Shown piece after piece: positions 1 through 7,596 of a stretch of 64,000 nucleotides of DNA (positions are counted from its first letter, which is position 1; each line of letters begins with the position of its first letter). Both the position numbers and the translations under genes were made by a program. The DNA is from Acinetobacter colistiniresistens. Lineage in GTDB: Bacteria; Pseudomonadota; Gammaproteobacteria; Pseudomonadales; Moraxellaceae. The notes beneath the pieces were generated by a model. The model was not told where the DNA came from, made no database searches, and saw only the letters and a list, made by a program, of their open reading frames with translations. The stretch lies in contig NZ_CP102099.1 in the NCBI RefSeq assembly GCF_024582815.1, positions 992,001 to 1,056,000 of the forward strand, read 5' to 3'.

Positions 1-213
1 AAAAAACAAAATGGCAAATAAAAACATGGTGGCCACTTTGCTGACTTTTAATAGCCCTGCTTCAAAGAAGCCGGAAATATCGCTAATCGAAAAGCCTGCA
101 ATTAAAGCGCCAATCAGTGGAACAATCGACATGGCTACAATCGGACTGGTTTTACCAGACATGAGCAGCACGACAATCGTCACAATAATTAGAATACCTA
201 TCAGCGTAAGCAT
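1..213 (-). CDS. CitMHS-family citrate/metal symporter, N-terminal fragment
   Basis: The gene runs off the left edge; only the first 71 residues are present. The start ATG is at 211-213 on the minus strand, with a GGGAG ribosome-binding site a few bases upstream. The visible protein is two hydrophobic stretches (about residues 2-19 and 23-42) and the start of a third. The order of features, a first helix, a K-T-S-P-I-V-A turn, an IVPLIGALIAGF helix and then KVATMFLFAILFF, matches what I know of the N-terminus of CitMHS transporters, which take up citrate complexed with Mg2+ or other divalent ions together with protons. Substrate specificity cannot be judged from this part. The same region has an open frame on the plus strand, which I take as a shadow. 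Confidence 0.75.
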   Translation of the reverse strand, partial: MLTLIGILIIVTIVVLLMSGKTSPIVAMSIVPLIGALIAGFSISDISGFFEAGLLKVSKVATMFLFAILFF

Positions 214-606
214 TATTTACTCCCTTAAGTTGTAACCTCTTGCCATAAAAAAGTGTTAAAAATACACCAAAAATAAAAAAATGAAGCGCCGTCCATTATG
301 CATAAAAACTTAATTTAAACTTAAATTTAAGCAGGAAAATTAAACGAAAAGGCGAATAAATCGCCAGATCATTTAAATTTTAATAAATAATAGTGGTAGG
401 TGAAATTTAAAAATAATTGATAAATAAAGAAATATTAATTCTATTTTGGACTCTTGCATAAAATCACCCTAAGGCAATAGGGCAGCTAAAGAATAGTCTT
501 CATCAAGATGAACGACCTCATACATGTGCTCAGGATAAAAGCGATTAAAACTTTGACTTTTGAGGACTGGATAAATTAGAGTAAATGCTCTAATTTATCC
601 AGTGAG
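214..606. other. A+T-rich intergenic region between divergent genes
   Basis: This stretch separates the minus-strand transporter from the plus-strand HD-domain gene. It is A+T-rich, with small palindromes such as cttaaatttaag near 320. A minus-strand frame from about 590 down to a stop at 469-471 reads like the C-terminus of a protein (ending EDYSLAALLP) but has no start codon and no matching upstream part. It may be a gene remnant or chance. A strong hairpin at 567-602 is listed separately. I see no other gene. Confidence 0.5.
567..602. repeat. Perfect 15-bp inverted repeat just before an HD-domain gene
   Basis: Arms 567-581 and 588-602 are perfect reverse complements, separated by a 6-base loop (taaatg). 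No T-tract follows on either strand, so it is not a classical terminator. It ends four bases before the ATG at 607 and abuts the GTGAG that would serve as ribosome-binding site. A folded transcript would therefore occlude or border the initiation region. Confidence 0.85.
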
Positions 607-1374
607 ATGAACATGCGGATTGGCCGACAAGCCTGGATGGTGCAAAGTTCGGGTGATTTATCCTTAAAAGATCGCATGGCGCTACTACGCCATAGTCTGC
701 TGCCTGTGCTCAAACAGAGCATAAACATGTATAGCTTGTCGCACCGTATAAGGCCTGCATCTCAGTTTCAATTGAATCTGGACGATCTAAAGTTACCTGA
801 TAGCTTAGAGGTACAACAGGCATTGGAGTTAATGCAATCTTGCAGCGCAGAGGCTTTGCAAAATCATTGTCTGCGCACATGGTGTTATGCCGTTGCATTT
901 GCCAAGATGCAACAATTAAAACGCGATGATGAATTATTGGCAGTTTCGTGTTTATTGCATGATTTGGGTATGACGAAGCAATATGATCAGTATCATGCAA
1001 ACTGTCGCTGTTTTGCCGGGCAAGGGGCATATGCTGCAAAAGACTGGTCAATTCAACGAGGCTGGCAAGACTTACGCGCAGATCAACTGTTTGACGCAAT
1101 CAGCCTGCATATGAATCCTTATGTCGCATTGGATGAAGGGGTCGAGGCACATTTACTGCAACAGGCTGCCAGTTGTGATGTGATTGGCAGTCGCGGTTTT
1201 GAATTTTCCAGCCTGTTCAGACAACAATTACAGCAGCAGTATCCGCGCCTGGATTTCAGTCAAAACATGATTGAATTTACCCAGCAGGAAGGACAAAGAC
1301 GTCCAAAATCTCGGACCGCAATGTTGGTAAATAGTGGTTTAAAACACTTGGTGAAGTTAAACCCTTATGCATGA
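607..1374 (+). CDS. HD-domain phosphohydrolase-like protein
   Basis: A 255-residue soluble protein with no signal peptide. The HD-superfamily metal ligands are visible: H87 in a QNHCLR-TWCYA helix, the H118-D119 doublet in SCLLHDLGM, and a later S-L-H-M plus a C-D-V-I-G segment that resemble the second half of the cyanamide-hydratase-like HD subfamily. HD proteins use one or two metal ions to hydrolyse phosphate esters or hydrate small substrates; the substrate here is unknown. Start 607 was chosen because GTGAG lies immediately upstream, although ATG 613 is also possible. A perfect 15-bp hairpin ends just upstream. The gene is probably monocistronic, facing the convergent permease downstream. 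Confidence 0.75.
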   Translation: MNMRIGRQAWMVQSSGDLSLKDRMALLRHSLLPVLKQSINMYSLSHRIRPASQFQLNLDDLKLPDSLEVQQALELMQSCSAEALQNHCLRTWCYAVAFAKMQQLKRDDELLAVSCLLHDLGMTKQYDQYHANCRCFAGQGAYAAKDWSIQRGWQDLRADQLFDAISLHMNPYVALDEGVEAHLLQQAASCDVIGSRGFEFSSLFRQQLQQQYPRLDFSQNMIEFTQQEGQRRPKSRTAMLVNSGLKHLVKLNPYA

Positions 1375-1388
1375 TGAATACCGCATAT

Positions 1389-1421
1389 AAAAAAACCACC
1401 TTTGCTACAGCAAAAGTGGTT
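1389..1421 (-). terminator. Rho-independent terminator of the kgtP-like gene
   Basis: Arms 1394-1405 and 1410-1421 pair with one mismatch around a TACA loop. Read on the minus strand the hairpin is followed by a run of T (A-run at 1389-1395 on the plus strand), as expected for the permease ending at 1441. The plus-strand side has only a weak T-rich tail, so it may also stop the HD-domain transcript inefficiently. Confidence 0.8.
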
Positions 1422-1440
1422 GGAGTTTTAGGAGCTTGAG

Positions 1441-2733
1441 TTAATGATCATGTTCCAGATATTCAGGTTTTTTCGGTATTGCCCAACTACAGAAGAAACA
1501 GATCAACAGCATAATAATCACGTAGACGAAGAAGGTATTTTCTATGCCTGCATCTTTGAACAATAAGGCCACCGAGGGAGCAGAACCGCCAAACAAGGCA
1601 TTACCGACTGCATAAGAAAAACCAACGCCCAAAGCACGAACATGTGGTGGAAACATTTCAGCTTTGACCAGACCACTGATCGAGGTATAGAAGCTCAGTA
1701 ACATCATCAGGAAAATCAACAATAAGGTGATCATGACTGGCGAATCGGCAAAGCTACGCATGCCCGTCACCATCACTGGATAGATAAAGATGGCGCTGAG
1801 TAAGCTGAAGGCCAGCATGGATGCACGACGGCCAATACGGTCAGAAAGCATACCAAATAGCGGTTGAGCCAACATAAACACAAACAAGGCAGTGGTCATG
1901 ATGAAACCAACGGTTTTGCCATCCATGCCGATATTGGTGAGATAGGTTTTTGAGTACACGGTGACCACATAGAAGGTCAGTGAACCTGCAGAAGTATAGC
2001 CCACCACTAATAAGAAGGTTTTCCAGTGCTGCTTCAGCAAAGCGATTAAGCTGCCCGATTCTTCACGCTCAGCATCTTCATGCGATAAAGTTTCTTCTAA
2101 GCGGCTTCGTGCAACTAACGAAAGCAATGCCGCCATACCACCAATAACAAATGGAATACGCCAGCCACCATCATTCAATTGCTGCTCAGTCATGAAACCA
2201 AGCAAGATTACTCCCAGCAAGCTGGCCAGTAACTGCCCCCCTGACAAGGTGACATACTGGAAGGAAGCAAAGAAGCCGCGTTGTCCTTTTAAACCCAGTT
2301 CACTCATATAGGTCGCCACAGCACCGTACTCTCCACCGACAGAGAGACCCTGTAATAAACGCACCATAAGCAGTAAAAACGGTGCCCACATTCCGACTTG
2401 ATCATAGGTCGGTAAAGCGGCAAAGAGGAATGAGCTGAGTGCCATCAAGCAAATCGAAATGACCATCGACTGCTTACGGCCCTGACGGTCAGCAATCCGT
2501 CCGAACAACCAGCTCCCAATTGGTCGCATAAAGAAGCTGGCACCAAACACCCCCCAAACATAAATGGCTTTGGTGGTTGGTTCCATATCTGGTGCAGTTA
2601 AGGCATGGGTAAAATAAGCCGCAAAAACTGCATAAATATAGAAATCAAACCATTCAACTAGATTCCCTGATGCCGCACCGACAATACCCTTGATACGGCT
2701 TGTTCTTTCTTCCTTGCTATATGTCTGACTCAT
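1441..2733 (-). CDS. kgtP: MHS-family MFS dicarboxylate permease, KgtP-like
   Basis: A 430-residue integral membrane protein with about 12 transmembrane helices, which couples substrate uptake to protons. The MHS-family signature is clear: ASGNLVEWFDFYIYA at 21-35, the cytoplasmic loop motif G-R-I-A-D-R-Q-G-R-K at 78-87, and LSVGGEYGAVATYMSE from 130. The similarity along the length to E. coli alpha-ketoglutarate permease KgtP, including SFYTSISGLVKAEMFP and RALGVGFSYAVGNALFGG near the C-terminus, makes alpha-ketoglutarate or a related dicarboxylate the likely substrate. ShiA and ProP are more distant relatives. AAGGA lies upstream of the ATG. A good terminator follows the gene, and it appears to be a single-gene unit. 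Confidence 0.85.
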   Translation of the reverse strand: MSQTYSKEERTSRIKGIVGAASGNLVEWFDFYIYAVFAAYFTHALTAPDMEPTTKAIYVWGVFGASFFMRPIGSWLFGRIADRQGRKQSMVISICLMALSSFLFAALPTYDQVGMWAPFLLLMVRLLQGLSVGGEYGAVATYMSELGLKGQRGFFASFQYVTLSGGQLLASLLGVILLGFMTEQQLNDGGWRIPFVIGGMAALLSLVARSRLEETLSHEDAEREESGSLIALLKQHWKTFLLVVGYTSAGSLTFYVVTVYSKTYLTNIGMDGKTVGFIMTTALFVFMLAQPLFGMLSDRIGRRASMLAFSLLSAIFIYPVMVTGMRSFADSPVMITLLLIFLMMLLSFYTSISGLVKAEMFPPHVRALGVGFSYAVGNALFGGSAPSVALLFKDAGIENTFFVYVIIMLLICFFCSWAIPKKPEYLEHDH

Positions 2734-3232
2734 ATACGTTCCTTTTCAACCAAGCAAGATTCTGTAACTGAATCTTTACAGAATGTTATATACCGCTAAA
2801 AAAGCATGAAAATGGCACTATTTTGTATGTTTTTTATGAAAACATTTTTATATGTGGAGAATAGGCACGATTTTTTACTGACTCTTTAACAGGGGAAGAA
2901 TGTCAAAATAGTCAATATTGAGAATTTAATGTTTTTAAAAAGCAATTAATTGAGTTATGGGAGGGGGATTCTTTTCAGTAAAGCATATGGTGTCATGTAC
3001 GTCGATTGTCATGAAAGCATGTAGATGAGTTTAATTTTATGATTCCGCTTTAAGCCCGTGCATGAGGATGAGTGTAGCTAGATTTGATGATCAGACTGCA
3101 AACGAATGATTTAGAAAATAGGCTTATGGATAAAGCAGTAGGGGGAGTTGCTGCTTAATGCAGCAAAGCTGTGGATAAGTTTTGATTTATACACATCGCT
3201 ATTATTGAGATGCAAGCATGTTTTTATGGTCA
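2734..3232. other. Long non-coding stretch between kgtP and a MerR gene
   Basis: About 500 bases without a convincing gene; the longest open frames are under 30 codons. It should contain the kgtP promoter on its left side. On its right side it has a 7-bp hairpin (3148-3154 with 3160-3166) and two DnaA-box matches, listed separately. No T-tract follows the hairpin. Confidence 0.5.
3170..3195. promoter_or_regulatory. Inverted pair of DnaA-box-like 9-mers
   Basis: Positions 3170-3178 (TGTGGATAA) are a perfect inverse copy of the strong DnaA box TTATCCACA. Positions 3187-3195 (TTATACACA) fit the consensus TTATNCACA on the other strand. The two face each other eight bases apart. No dnaA, dnaN or gidA is in the window, so this is not recognisably oriC. 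It could be a DnaA-titration or regulatory site, or chance in A+T-rich DNA. Confidence 0.4.
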
Positions 3233-3610
3233 TTAATTGAGTCCTGGAACAGCACAGTCTGCTCTTAATGGACATGGTTCTCCTTGTGTCAGTTTATGCA
3301 GCATTGCTTTGATTTGATCAAGTTGGGCAATTTTTTCATCGATCCGGCTGAGCTTTTCCTGAAGGATTGTTTGGAGCTGTGCGGCAGGAATTTCATCTTG
3401 TACCGTCATTGCCAAGATCTGTTTAATTTCACTCAGCGCAAAGCCTAGATTTTTAGCAGTACGAATCAATTGGAGTTGTTGTAGGGTTTGTTCAGGGTAA
3501 TCTTTATAGCCATTATTGCAGGTCATCGACTGGATCAACTGCATTTTTTCATAAAAGCGAATGGTATCTCGACTAAGATCGGCCTGTTTTGCCAACTGTC
3601 CAATCAACAT
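3233..3610 (-). CDS. MerR-family transcriptional regulator
   Basis: A 125-residue protein with the MerR winged-helix-turn-helix at the N-terminus (residues 2-26, LIGQLAKQ through RFYEKMQLI), followed by the usual RTAKNLGFALSEIKQIL segment and a dimerisation coiled coil from about 78 to 108. The tail carries C113 and C119 in E-P-C-P-L-R-A-D-C, the position where CueR/ZntR-type sensors hold metal-ligand cysteines, and C31 lies in the wing. This suggests a metal- or thiol-responsive sensor, but the inducer cannot be named. It is divergent from the SDR gene at 3718. The spacer holds a long-spaced promoter of MerR type, so that gene is the likely target. Confidence 0.88.
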   Translation of the reverse strand: MLIGQLAKQADLSRDTIRFYEKMQLIQSMTCNNGYKDYPEQTLQQLQLIRTAKNLGFALSEIKQILAMTVQDEIPAAQLQTILQEKLSRIDEKIAQLDQIKAMLHKLTQGEPCPLRADCAVPGLN

Positions 3611-3654
3611 AATGAATATCCTTTGTTATTTTAAAAAGTAATTGCATAAATCCC

Positions 3655-3686
3655 TTGACCATTGAGTGTACTCCATCCTTTAGCCT
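3655..3686 (+). promoter_or_regulatory. MerR-type promoter/operator for the SDR gene
   Basis: A TTGACC -35 element at 3655-3660 is followed after 19-20 bases by a TAGCCT-like -10 at 3681-3686. That overlong spacer is the hallmark of MerR-activated promoters. It contains a dyad centred on GAGTGTACTC (3664-3673), whose halves extend to ATTGAGT and ACTCCAT with one mismatch. The placement between the divergent merR and SDR genes fits direct regulation. Confidence 0.65.
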
Positions 3687-3717
3687 ATGCCTATATTCAA
3701 TCAAAAGAGCGTGAGAG

Positions 3718-4815
3718 ATGGATCATAACAACTTCAGAATACAGCAAGATAAACCAGTCGCTTTGGTTGCAGGTGCAACAGGATTTATTGGTCGTTACTT
3801 AATTTTGGAACTCTTGAAACAGGGCTACTCGGTCTTTGCCTTGGTTCGGAATCAGGCGAAACAGCAAACAATACTTATGCATTGGCTTAGTCAAAAGGGT
3901 ATTTCCTTGGATCAACTGATTTTTATTCAAGGTGATATAACGCAGGTGGATTTGGCCATCAGCCGCGAGGACTGGGACAAATTAAAGTCCGTCAACACCT
4001 TATATAATAGCAGTGGATTATTTGCATGGAATCTCAGTATGCAGCAGGCAAGGACTGTCAATGTTAAAGGTGCATTGAATTTATTAGATTGTGTGCATCA
4101 GCATTGTGATTTAAAACGCGCTGTCCATGTTTCGGGTTATATGTTGACGATTCAAAATCATTTAGAACAAGCGGGAGTTTGCCTTGATCGGCCTGACAAG
4201 ACCAATTGGCTCGCAGTTTACCAGCATTTAGGTGCCTATGAGGCATCGAAAGTAGAAGCTCATTTTGCATGGATACAGCAGGCGCAACAGTTATCTGTTG
4301 ACTGGACCATCATCCATCCAGCAACAGTTGTTGGCGATGAGGAGTCCGGTGAAATACCCACAAATCAGCCGATCGCGCAAATGATTGATTTGTTAAAGCG
4401 GGGAAAAATGAGCGCCATCCCTGCAACCGCCCAACATTATCTACCTCTGATCCGTGTCGATGATTTGTGTCAGATCATGGTGAAGGCATCGATGGATCAG
4501 GATTTAGTGAATCAATCGATGTTGGTAGTCAGCGAGCATCAGCTCAGCCTGCCTCAATTGACAGGCATGATTGCTGCTCAGTTGCAAGTCAAGGCTCCCA
4601 CACGGCAGGTTCCGATCGGTTTATTGAAACTAATTTTAAAGTGGCAATGGTTGGCGAAGAAACTAGAAATGTCTACGGAAATGTTAGATTTCCTAAGAAC
4701 TGAACCTTTAGAACAAGCCGATTTACAGCAGTTCAAACAGCGTTGGCAGATCTCAACCGGTAATGTAGAGGTGGCGATCCGTAAAACTACGGACTGGATC
4801 AACCAAGTAAGCTAA
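3718..4815 (+). CDS. NAD(P)-dependent extended SDR / epimerase-like oxidoreductase
   Basis: A 365-residue protein with an N-terminal Rossmann fold: G-A-T-G-F-I-G at 19-25, the TGxxGxxG type of extended short-chain dehydrogenases. The catalytic pair Y174 and K178 lies in LGAYEASKVEAH, with S139 in HVSGY as the third residue. The N-terminal fold therefore looks enzymatically competent. The C-terminal half (LPLIRVDDLCQIM onward) resembles the substrate domain of NAD-dependent epimerase/dehydratase proteins, but the substrate is unknown. GAGAG precedes the ATG. It is transcribed divergently from the MerR regulator and likely induced by it, which hints at a role in detoxifying an electrophile or metal-linked stress. 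That is inference. Confidence 0.75.
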   Translation: MDHNNFRIQQDKPVALVAGATGFIGRYLILELLKQGYSVFALVRNQAKQQTILMHWLSQKGISLDQLIFIQGDITQVDLAISREDWDKLKSVNTLYNSSGLFAWNLSMQQARTVNVKGALNLLDCVHQHCDLKRAVHVSGYMLTIQNHLEQAGVCLDRPDKTNWLAVYQHLGAYEASKVEAHFAWIQQAQQLSVDWTIIHPATVVGDEESGEIPTNQPIAQMIDLLKRGKMSAIPATAQHYLPLIRVDDLCQIMVKASMDQDLVNQSMLVVSEHQLSLPQLTGMIAAQLQVKAPTRQVPIGLLKLILKWQWLAKKLEMSTEMLDFLRTEPLEQADLQQFKQRWQISTGNVEVAIRKTTDWINQVS

Positions 4816-4829
4816 AGTCTTTTGCAAAT

Positions 4830-4863
4830 AAAAAACAGCCAATCAAAAGATTGGCTGTTTTTT
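4830..4863. terminator. Bidirectional terminator between convergent SDR genes
   Basis: Perfect 15-base arms at 4830-4844 and 4849-4863 around an AAAA loop, with an A-run on the left and a T-run on the right. It can terminate both the SDR gene ending at 4815 and acr1 ending at 4885. Confidence 0.9.
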
Positions 4864-4884
4864 ATTGAACCTGGTGACAAAAGA

Positions 4885-5772
4885 CTACCAATGCTCACCT
4901 GGAAATAAACGTGCATAGGCGCGTTGGATCAGGTTTAATTTCTCTTGTTTACCCACAGAGGCGGTAGAGCTTGGGAACAAGTTATAACCAATGGACATTA
5001 AAATATTGTTGATGTCAGGCGCGATGGCATATGTAATTGACGCAAGGCGGCCGAGGTTGGTGGCAATTTTCTTTGGACGTTTCACGATGGCATAAGCAAT
5101 CAAGTCTGCTGCTTCTTCTGGAGAAAGCGTCGGGACATATTTATAAATCTTGGTCGGTGCGATCATTGGCGTACGGACCAACGGCATATAAATAGAGGTG
5201 ATCGCAATTTTGTGTGAATGAACTTCTGCAGACAAACAACGGCTAAATGCATCCAGCGCTGCTTTAGAAGCCACATACGCCGAGAAACGGGTTGCATTGG
5301 CCAATACACCAATCGAGCTGATGTTAATGATCTGACCATCTTTACGTTGCATCATATGCGGTAAGATATTCAGCACTAGACGAACTGCACCGAAATAATT
5401 GAGCTGCATGGTTCGTTCGAAGTCATGGAAGCGGTCCACTGACTCGTGTACGGCACGACGAATTGATCGACCTGCGTTGTTGACCAGAATATCGATATGA
5501 TCCACCGCCGCCAAAATTTCTTTTGAAACGGCATCAATCGATTCCATTTCATTTAGATCACATGGAAAAACAGAGGCTTTACCTCCTTCAGCTTCGATTT
5601 CTGCTTTGACCTCATCTAACTTCTCTTTCGTACGAGCGAGCAATAAGACATGGGCACCTGCCTGAGCAAGATATTTTGAAACCGTTAAACCAATGCCACT
5701 TGATGCACCAGTGACAATGATTGTTTTACCGTCGACTTTTTGCTGAAAAAGTTTTTTGAGTTTTGCATTCAT
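4885..5772 (-). CDS. acr1: Fatty acyl-CoA reductase Acr1 (SDR family)
   Basis: A 295-residue classical SDR enzyme that closely matches the Acinetobacter Acr1 I remember, including the C-terminal stretches IYMPLVRTPMIAPTKIYKY, YAIAPDINNILMSIGYN and the ending RAYARLFPGEHW. Acr1 reduces long-chain acyl-CoA to the aldehyde with NADPH, the first committed step towards fatty alcohols and wax esters. Motifs seen: T-G-A-S-S-G-I-G at 21-28, NNAG at 98-101, and the catalytic S152/S153, Y166 and K170. The gene stands alone, with no wax ester synthase in the window. A bidirectional terminator lies downstream. Confidence 0.9.
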   Translation of the reverse strand: MNAKLKKLFQQKVDGKTIIVTGASSGIGLTVSKYLAQAGAHVLLLARTKEKLDEVKAEIEAEGGKASVFPCDLNEMESIDAVSKEILAAVDHIDILVNNAGRSIRRAVHESVDRFHDFERTMQLNYFGAVRLVLNILPHMMQRKDGQIINISSIGVLANATRFSAYVASKAALDAFSRCLSAEVHSHKIAITSIYMPLVRTPMIAPTKIYKYVPTLSPEEAADLIAYAIVKRPKKIATNLGRLASITYAIAPDINNILMSIGYNLFPSSTASVGKQEKLNLIQRAYARLFPGEHW

Positions 5773-5975
5773 GTAAGTGTCCTACATTAATCACGCTGTT
5801 GTATGCAATGCTTTCTTATTGCGATTAACATTGCAATTTATTTTGGTCTAATAATAGTCGATATTTTTTGTTTGTCTAGTGTAAATATCTGAAAAATAAT
5901 AGTTTTTAGATTAAAAGCTCTAAAGTAAGATGTTGTAATAGTTGAAAAAGAAATAATATTTTTGAGTATTTGTAT

Positions 5976-6000
5976 AAAAATAAGCCCCGTATCCGGGGCT
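5976..6000 (-). terminator. Terminator of metY
   Basis: GC-rich hairpin with arms 5983-5989 and 5994-6000 and a 4-base loop. On the minus strand it is followed by TATTTTTAT. It lies 17 bases beyond the metY stop. Confidence 0.85.
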
Positions 6001-6017
6001 AATCGATTTCATTCAAA

Positions 6018-7295
6018 TTAAACGTGTGCAAGGGCCTGTTCAAGATCCGCAATCAGGTCATCTACATGCTCAATCCCAATAGACAAGCGGACGAGGTCTT
6101 CACTGACCCCAGCTGACTTTAGCTCTTCGGCATTGAGTTGACGATGGGTGGTCGTCGCAGGATGGCAAGCCAGACTTTTGGCATCGCCAATGTTGACTAA
6201 GCGGGTAAATAGCTGTAATGCATCAATAAAACGTGTCCCCCCAGCCAATCCATCTTGGACGCCGAAAGACAGGATGGCGGAAGGTTTACCTTTCACATAT
6301 TTTTGGGCCAAATGATGCTGTGGGTGATCGGAGAGGCCTGCATAATTCACCCATTTTACTTTCGGGTGCTGTTTTAAATATTCAGCAACCTTGATGGCAT
6401 TTTCAGTATGGCGCTCCATGCGTAAGTTCAAAGTTTCCAGGCCTTGTAGAATCAAAAATACGCTGAGAGGGCTAATCGCGGCGCCTGTATTGCGCAATGG
6501 CACCACGCGCGCACGTGCAATATAAGCCGCTTCACCCAATACTTCGACATAATTCACACCGTGATAGCTTGGGTCTGGCGTATTCAGGGCTTTAAAGCGT
6601 TCAGGATATTTGCCCCAAGGGAATTTCCCACTATCGACAATCACGCCACCAATACTGTTGCCATGACCACCGATATATTTGGTCAGTGAATGAATCACAA
6701 TATCTGCACCAAATTCAAAAGGTTTGAGCAACGCAGGTGTGGCCACCGTATTATCTACAATCACAGGTACGCCGTATTCATGTGCAATTTTGGCAATCAC
6801 GTCTAAGTCGATGATATTGCCGAGTGGGTTACCGATCGACTCAACGAAGACCAGTTTGGTTTTATCATCAATAATCTGACGCAATGCCTCTGGGTTTTGA
6901 TAGTCGAAGAAACGGACTTCAATGCCTTGCTTTGGCAAGGTGTGAGCAAACAGGTTATAAGTACCACCATATAAGGTCGATACCGATGCAATATTGTCAC
7001 CCGCTTCGGCAATGGTTTGAATCGCATATGTAATCGCAGCCATGCCAGAGGCTAAAGCCAAGGCACCAATCCCGCCTTCCAGTGCTGCAATACGCTGTTC
7101 CAGCACGGCTGTGGTCGGATTCATGATTCGGGTATAGATATTGCCCTGTACTTTGAGATCAAATAAATCTGCACCATGTTGCGTATTATCAAAGGCATAA
7201 GAGGTCGTTTGATAAATCGGCACGGCCACGGCTTTGGTGGTCGCTTCTGGTGAATATCCCGCATGAATGGCTAAAGTTTCATCTTTATAGGTCAT
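6018..7295 (-). CDS. metY: O-acetylhomoserine (thiol)-lyase, PLP enzyme
   Basis: A 425-residue Cys/Met-metabolism PLP enzyme that makes homocysteine from O-acetylhomoserine and sulfide, the direct-sulfhydrylation route to methionine. Signatures: NIYTRIMNPTTAVLEQRIAALEGG, which binds the cofactor and substrate; SGMAAI; and S203-L-T-K206 in IHSLTKYIGGHGNSIGG, where K206 should form the Schiff base. RFIDALQLFTRLVNIGDAKS and HPATTTHRQL are typical of MetY rather than of cystathionine enzymes. I chose ATG 7293-7295 because homologs begin at MTYKDETLAIHAG. The frame stays open to an upstream ATG at 7442 (49 extra codons), but that extension is not like the family. A terminator follows. Confidence 0.9.
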   Translation of the reverse strand: MTYKDETLAIHAGYSPEATTKAVAVPIYQTTSYAFDNTQHGADLFDLKVQGNIYTRIMNPTTAVLEQRIAALEGGIGALALASGMAAITYAIQTIAEAGDNIASVSTLYGGTYNLFAHTLPKQGIEVRFFDYQNPEALRQIIDDKTKLVFVESIGNPLGNIIDLDVIAKIAHEYGVPVIVDNTVATPALLKPFEFGADIVIHSLTKYIGGHGNSIGGVIVDSGKFPWGKYPERFKALNTPDPSYHGVNYVEVLGEAAYIARARVVPLRNTGAAISPLSVFLILQGLETLNLRMERHTENAIKVAEYLKQHPKVKWVNYAGLSDHPQHHLAQKYVKGKPSAILSFGVQDGLAGGTRFIDALQLFTRLVNIGDAKSLACHPATTTHRQLNAEELKSAGVSEDLVRLSIGIEHVDDLIADLEQALAHV

Positions 7296-7596
7296 GATTA
7301 CATCATCTACGTGAGTTAAATACTGACCGAGTCTAGCGCATATTTTATCCAAAATGGTGCATAAATTTTGCGCTGTATAGCGTTTTTCCTGATATAACCA
7401 GTGCTCTGCCCATGGAAAATCTTTTGATAAAAGTGAAATCATTCGATCCTGTAATGTCTTGAAAAATAAAATCTGCCGTTCGGGATAAACAAATCCTAAC
7501 TTAACTTCAAGTCGATTGGGTTTTCAGCGTATAATACGCCCGATTATTTATTCGCTTTATTTGCGATGTATTGGTTTTTCAATTGAGGAGTCCTGC
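7296..7596. other. Divergent promoter region between metY and ettA
   Basis: About 300 bases. The metY-proximal half keeps a stop-free frame with metY (to 7442), which I regard as leader. The ettA side has a TATAAT -10 at 7530-7535, with only a weak -35 (TTCAAG at 7506-7511). No SAM riboswitch motif or MetJ-type repeat was recognisable by eye. Confidence 0.5.
7530..7535 (+). promoter_or_regulatory. -10 element of the ettA promoter
   Basis: A perfect TATAAT, placing the transcription start near 7542 and leaving a leader of about 55 bases before the GTG start of ettA. A TTCAAG sequence 18 bases upstream is the best -35 candidate and is weak. Confidence 0.6.

Noticed and set aside
11..235. A plus-strand open frame of 74 codons at the left edge
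   Set aside because: It is the antisense shadow of the CitMHS transporter, whose minus-strand frame has a ribosome-binding site and a family-like N-terminus.
710..1099. A 129-codon minus-strand frame inside the HD-domain gene
   Set aside because: The plus-strand frame carries the HD motif and a plausible start; the minus frame has no recognisable motif.
3170..3195. Chromosomal replication origin
   Set aside because: Only two DnaA boxes, no clear unwinding element beside them, and no dnaA/dnaN/rpmH/gidA genes in the window.
7296..7515. SAM riboswitch upstream of metY
   Set aside because: No conserved SAM-I or SAM-II core or terminator/antiterminator pair could be seen by eye; a covariance-model search would be decisive.
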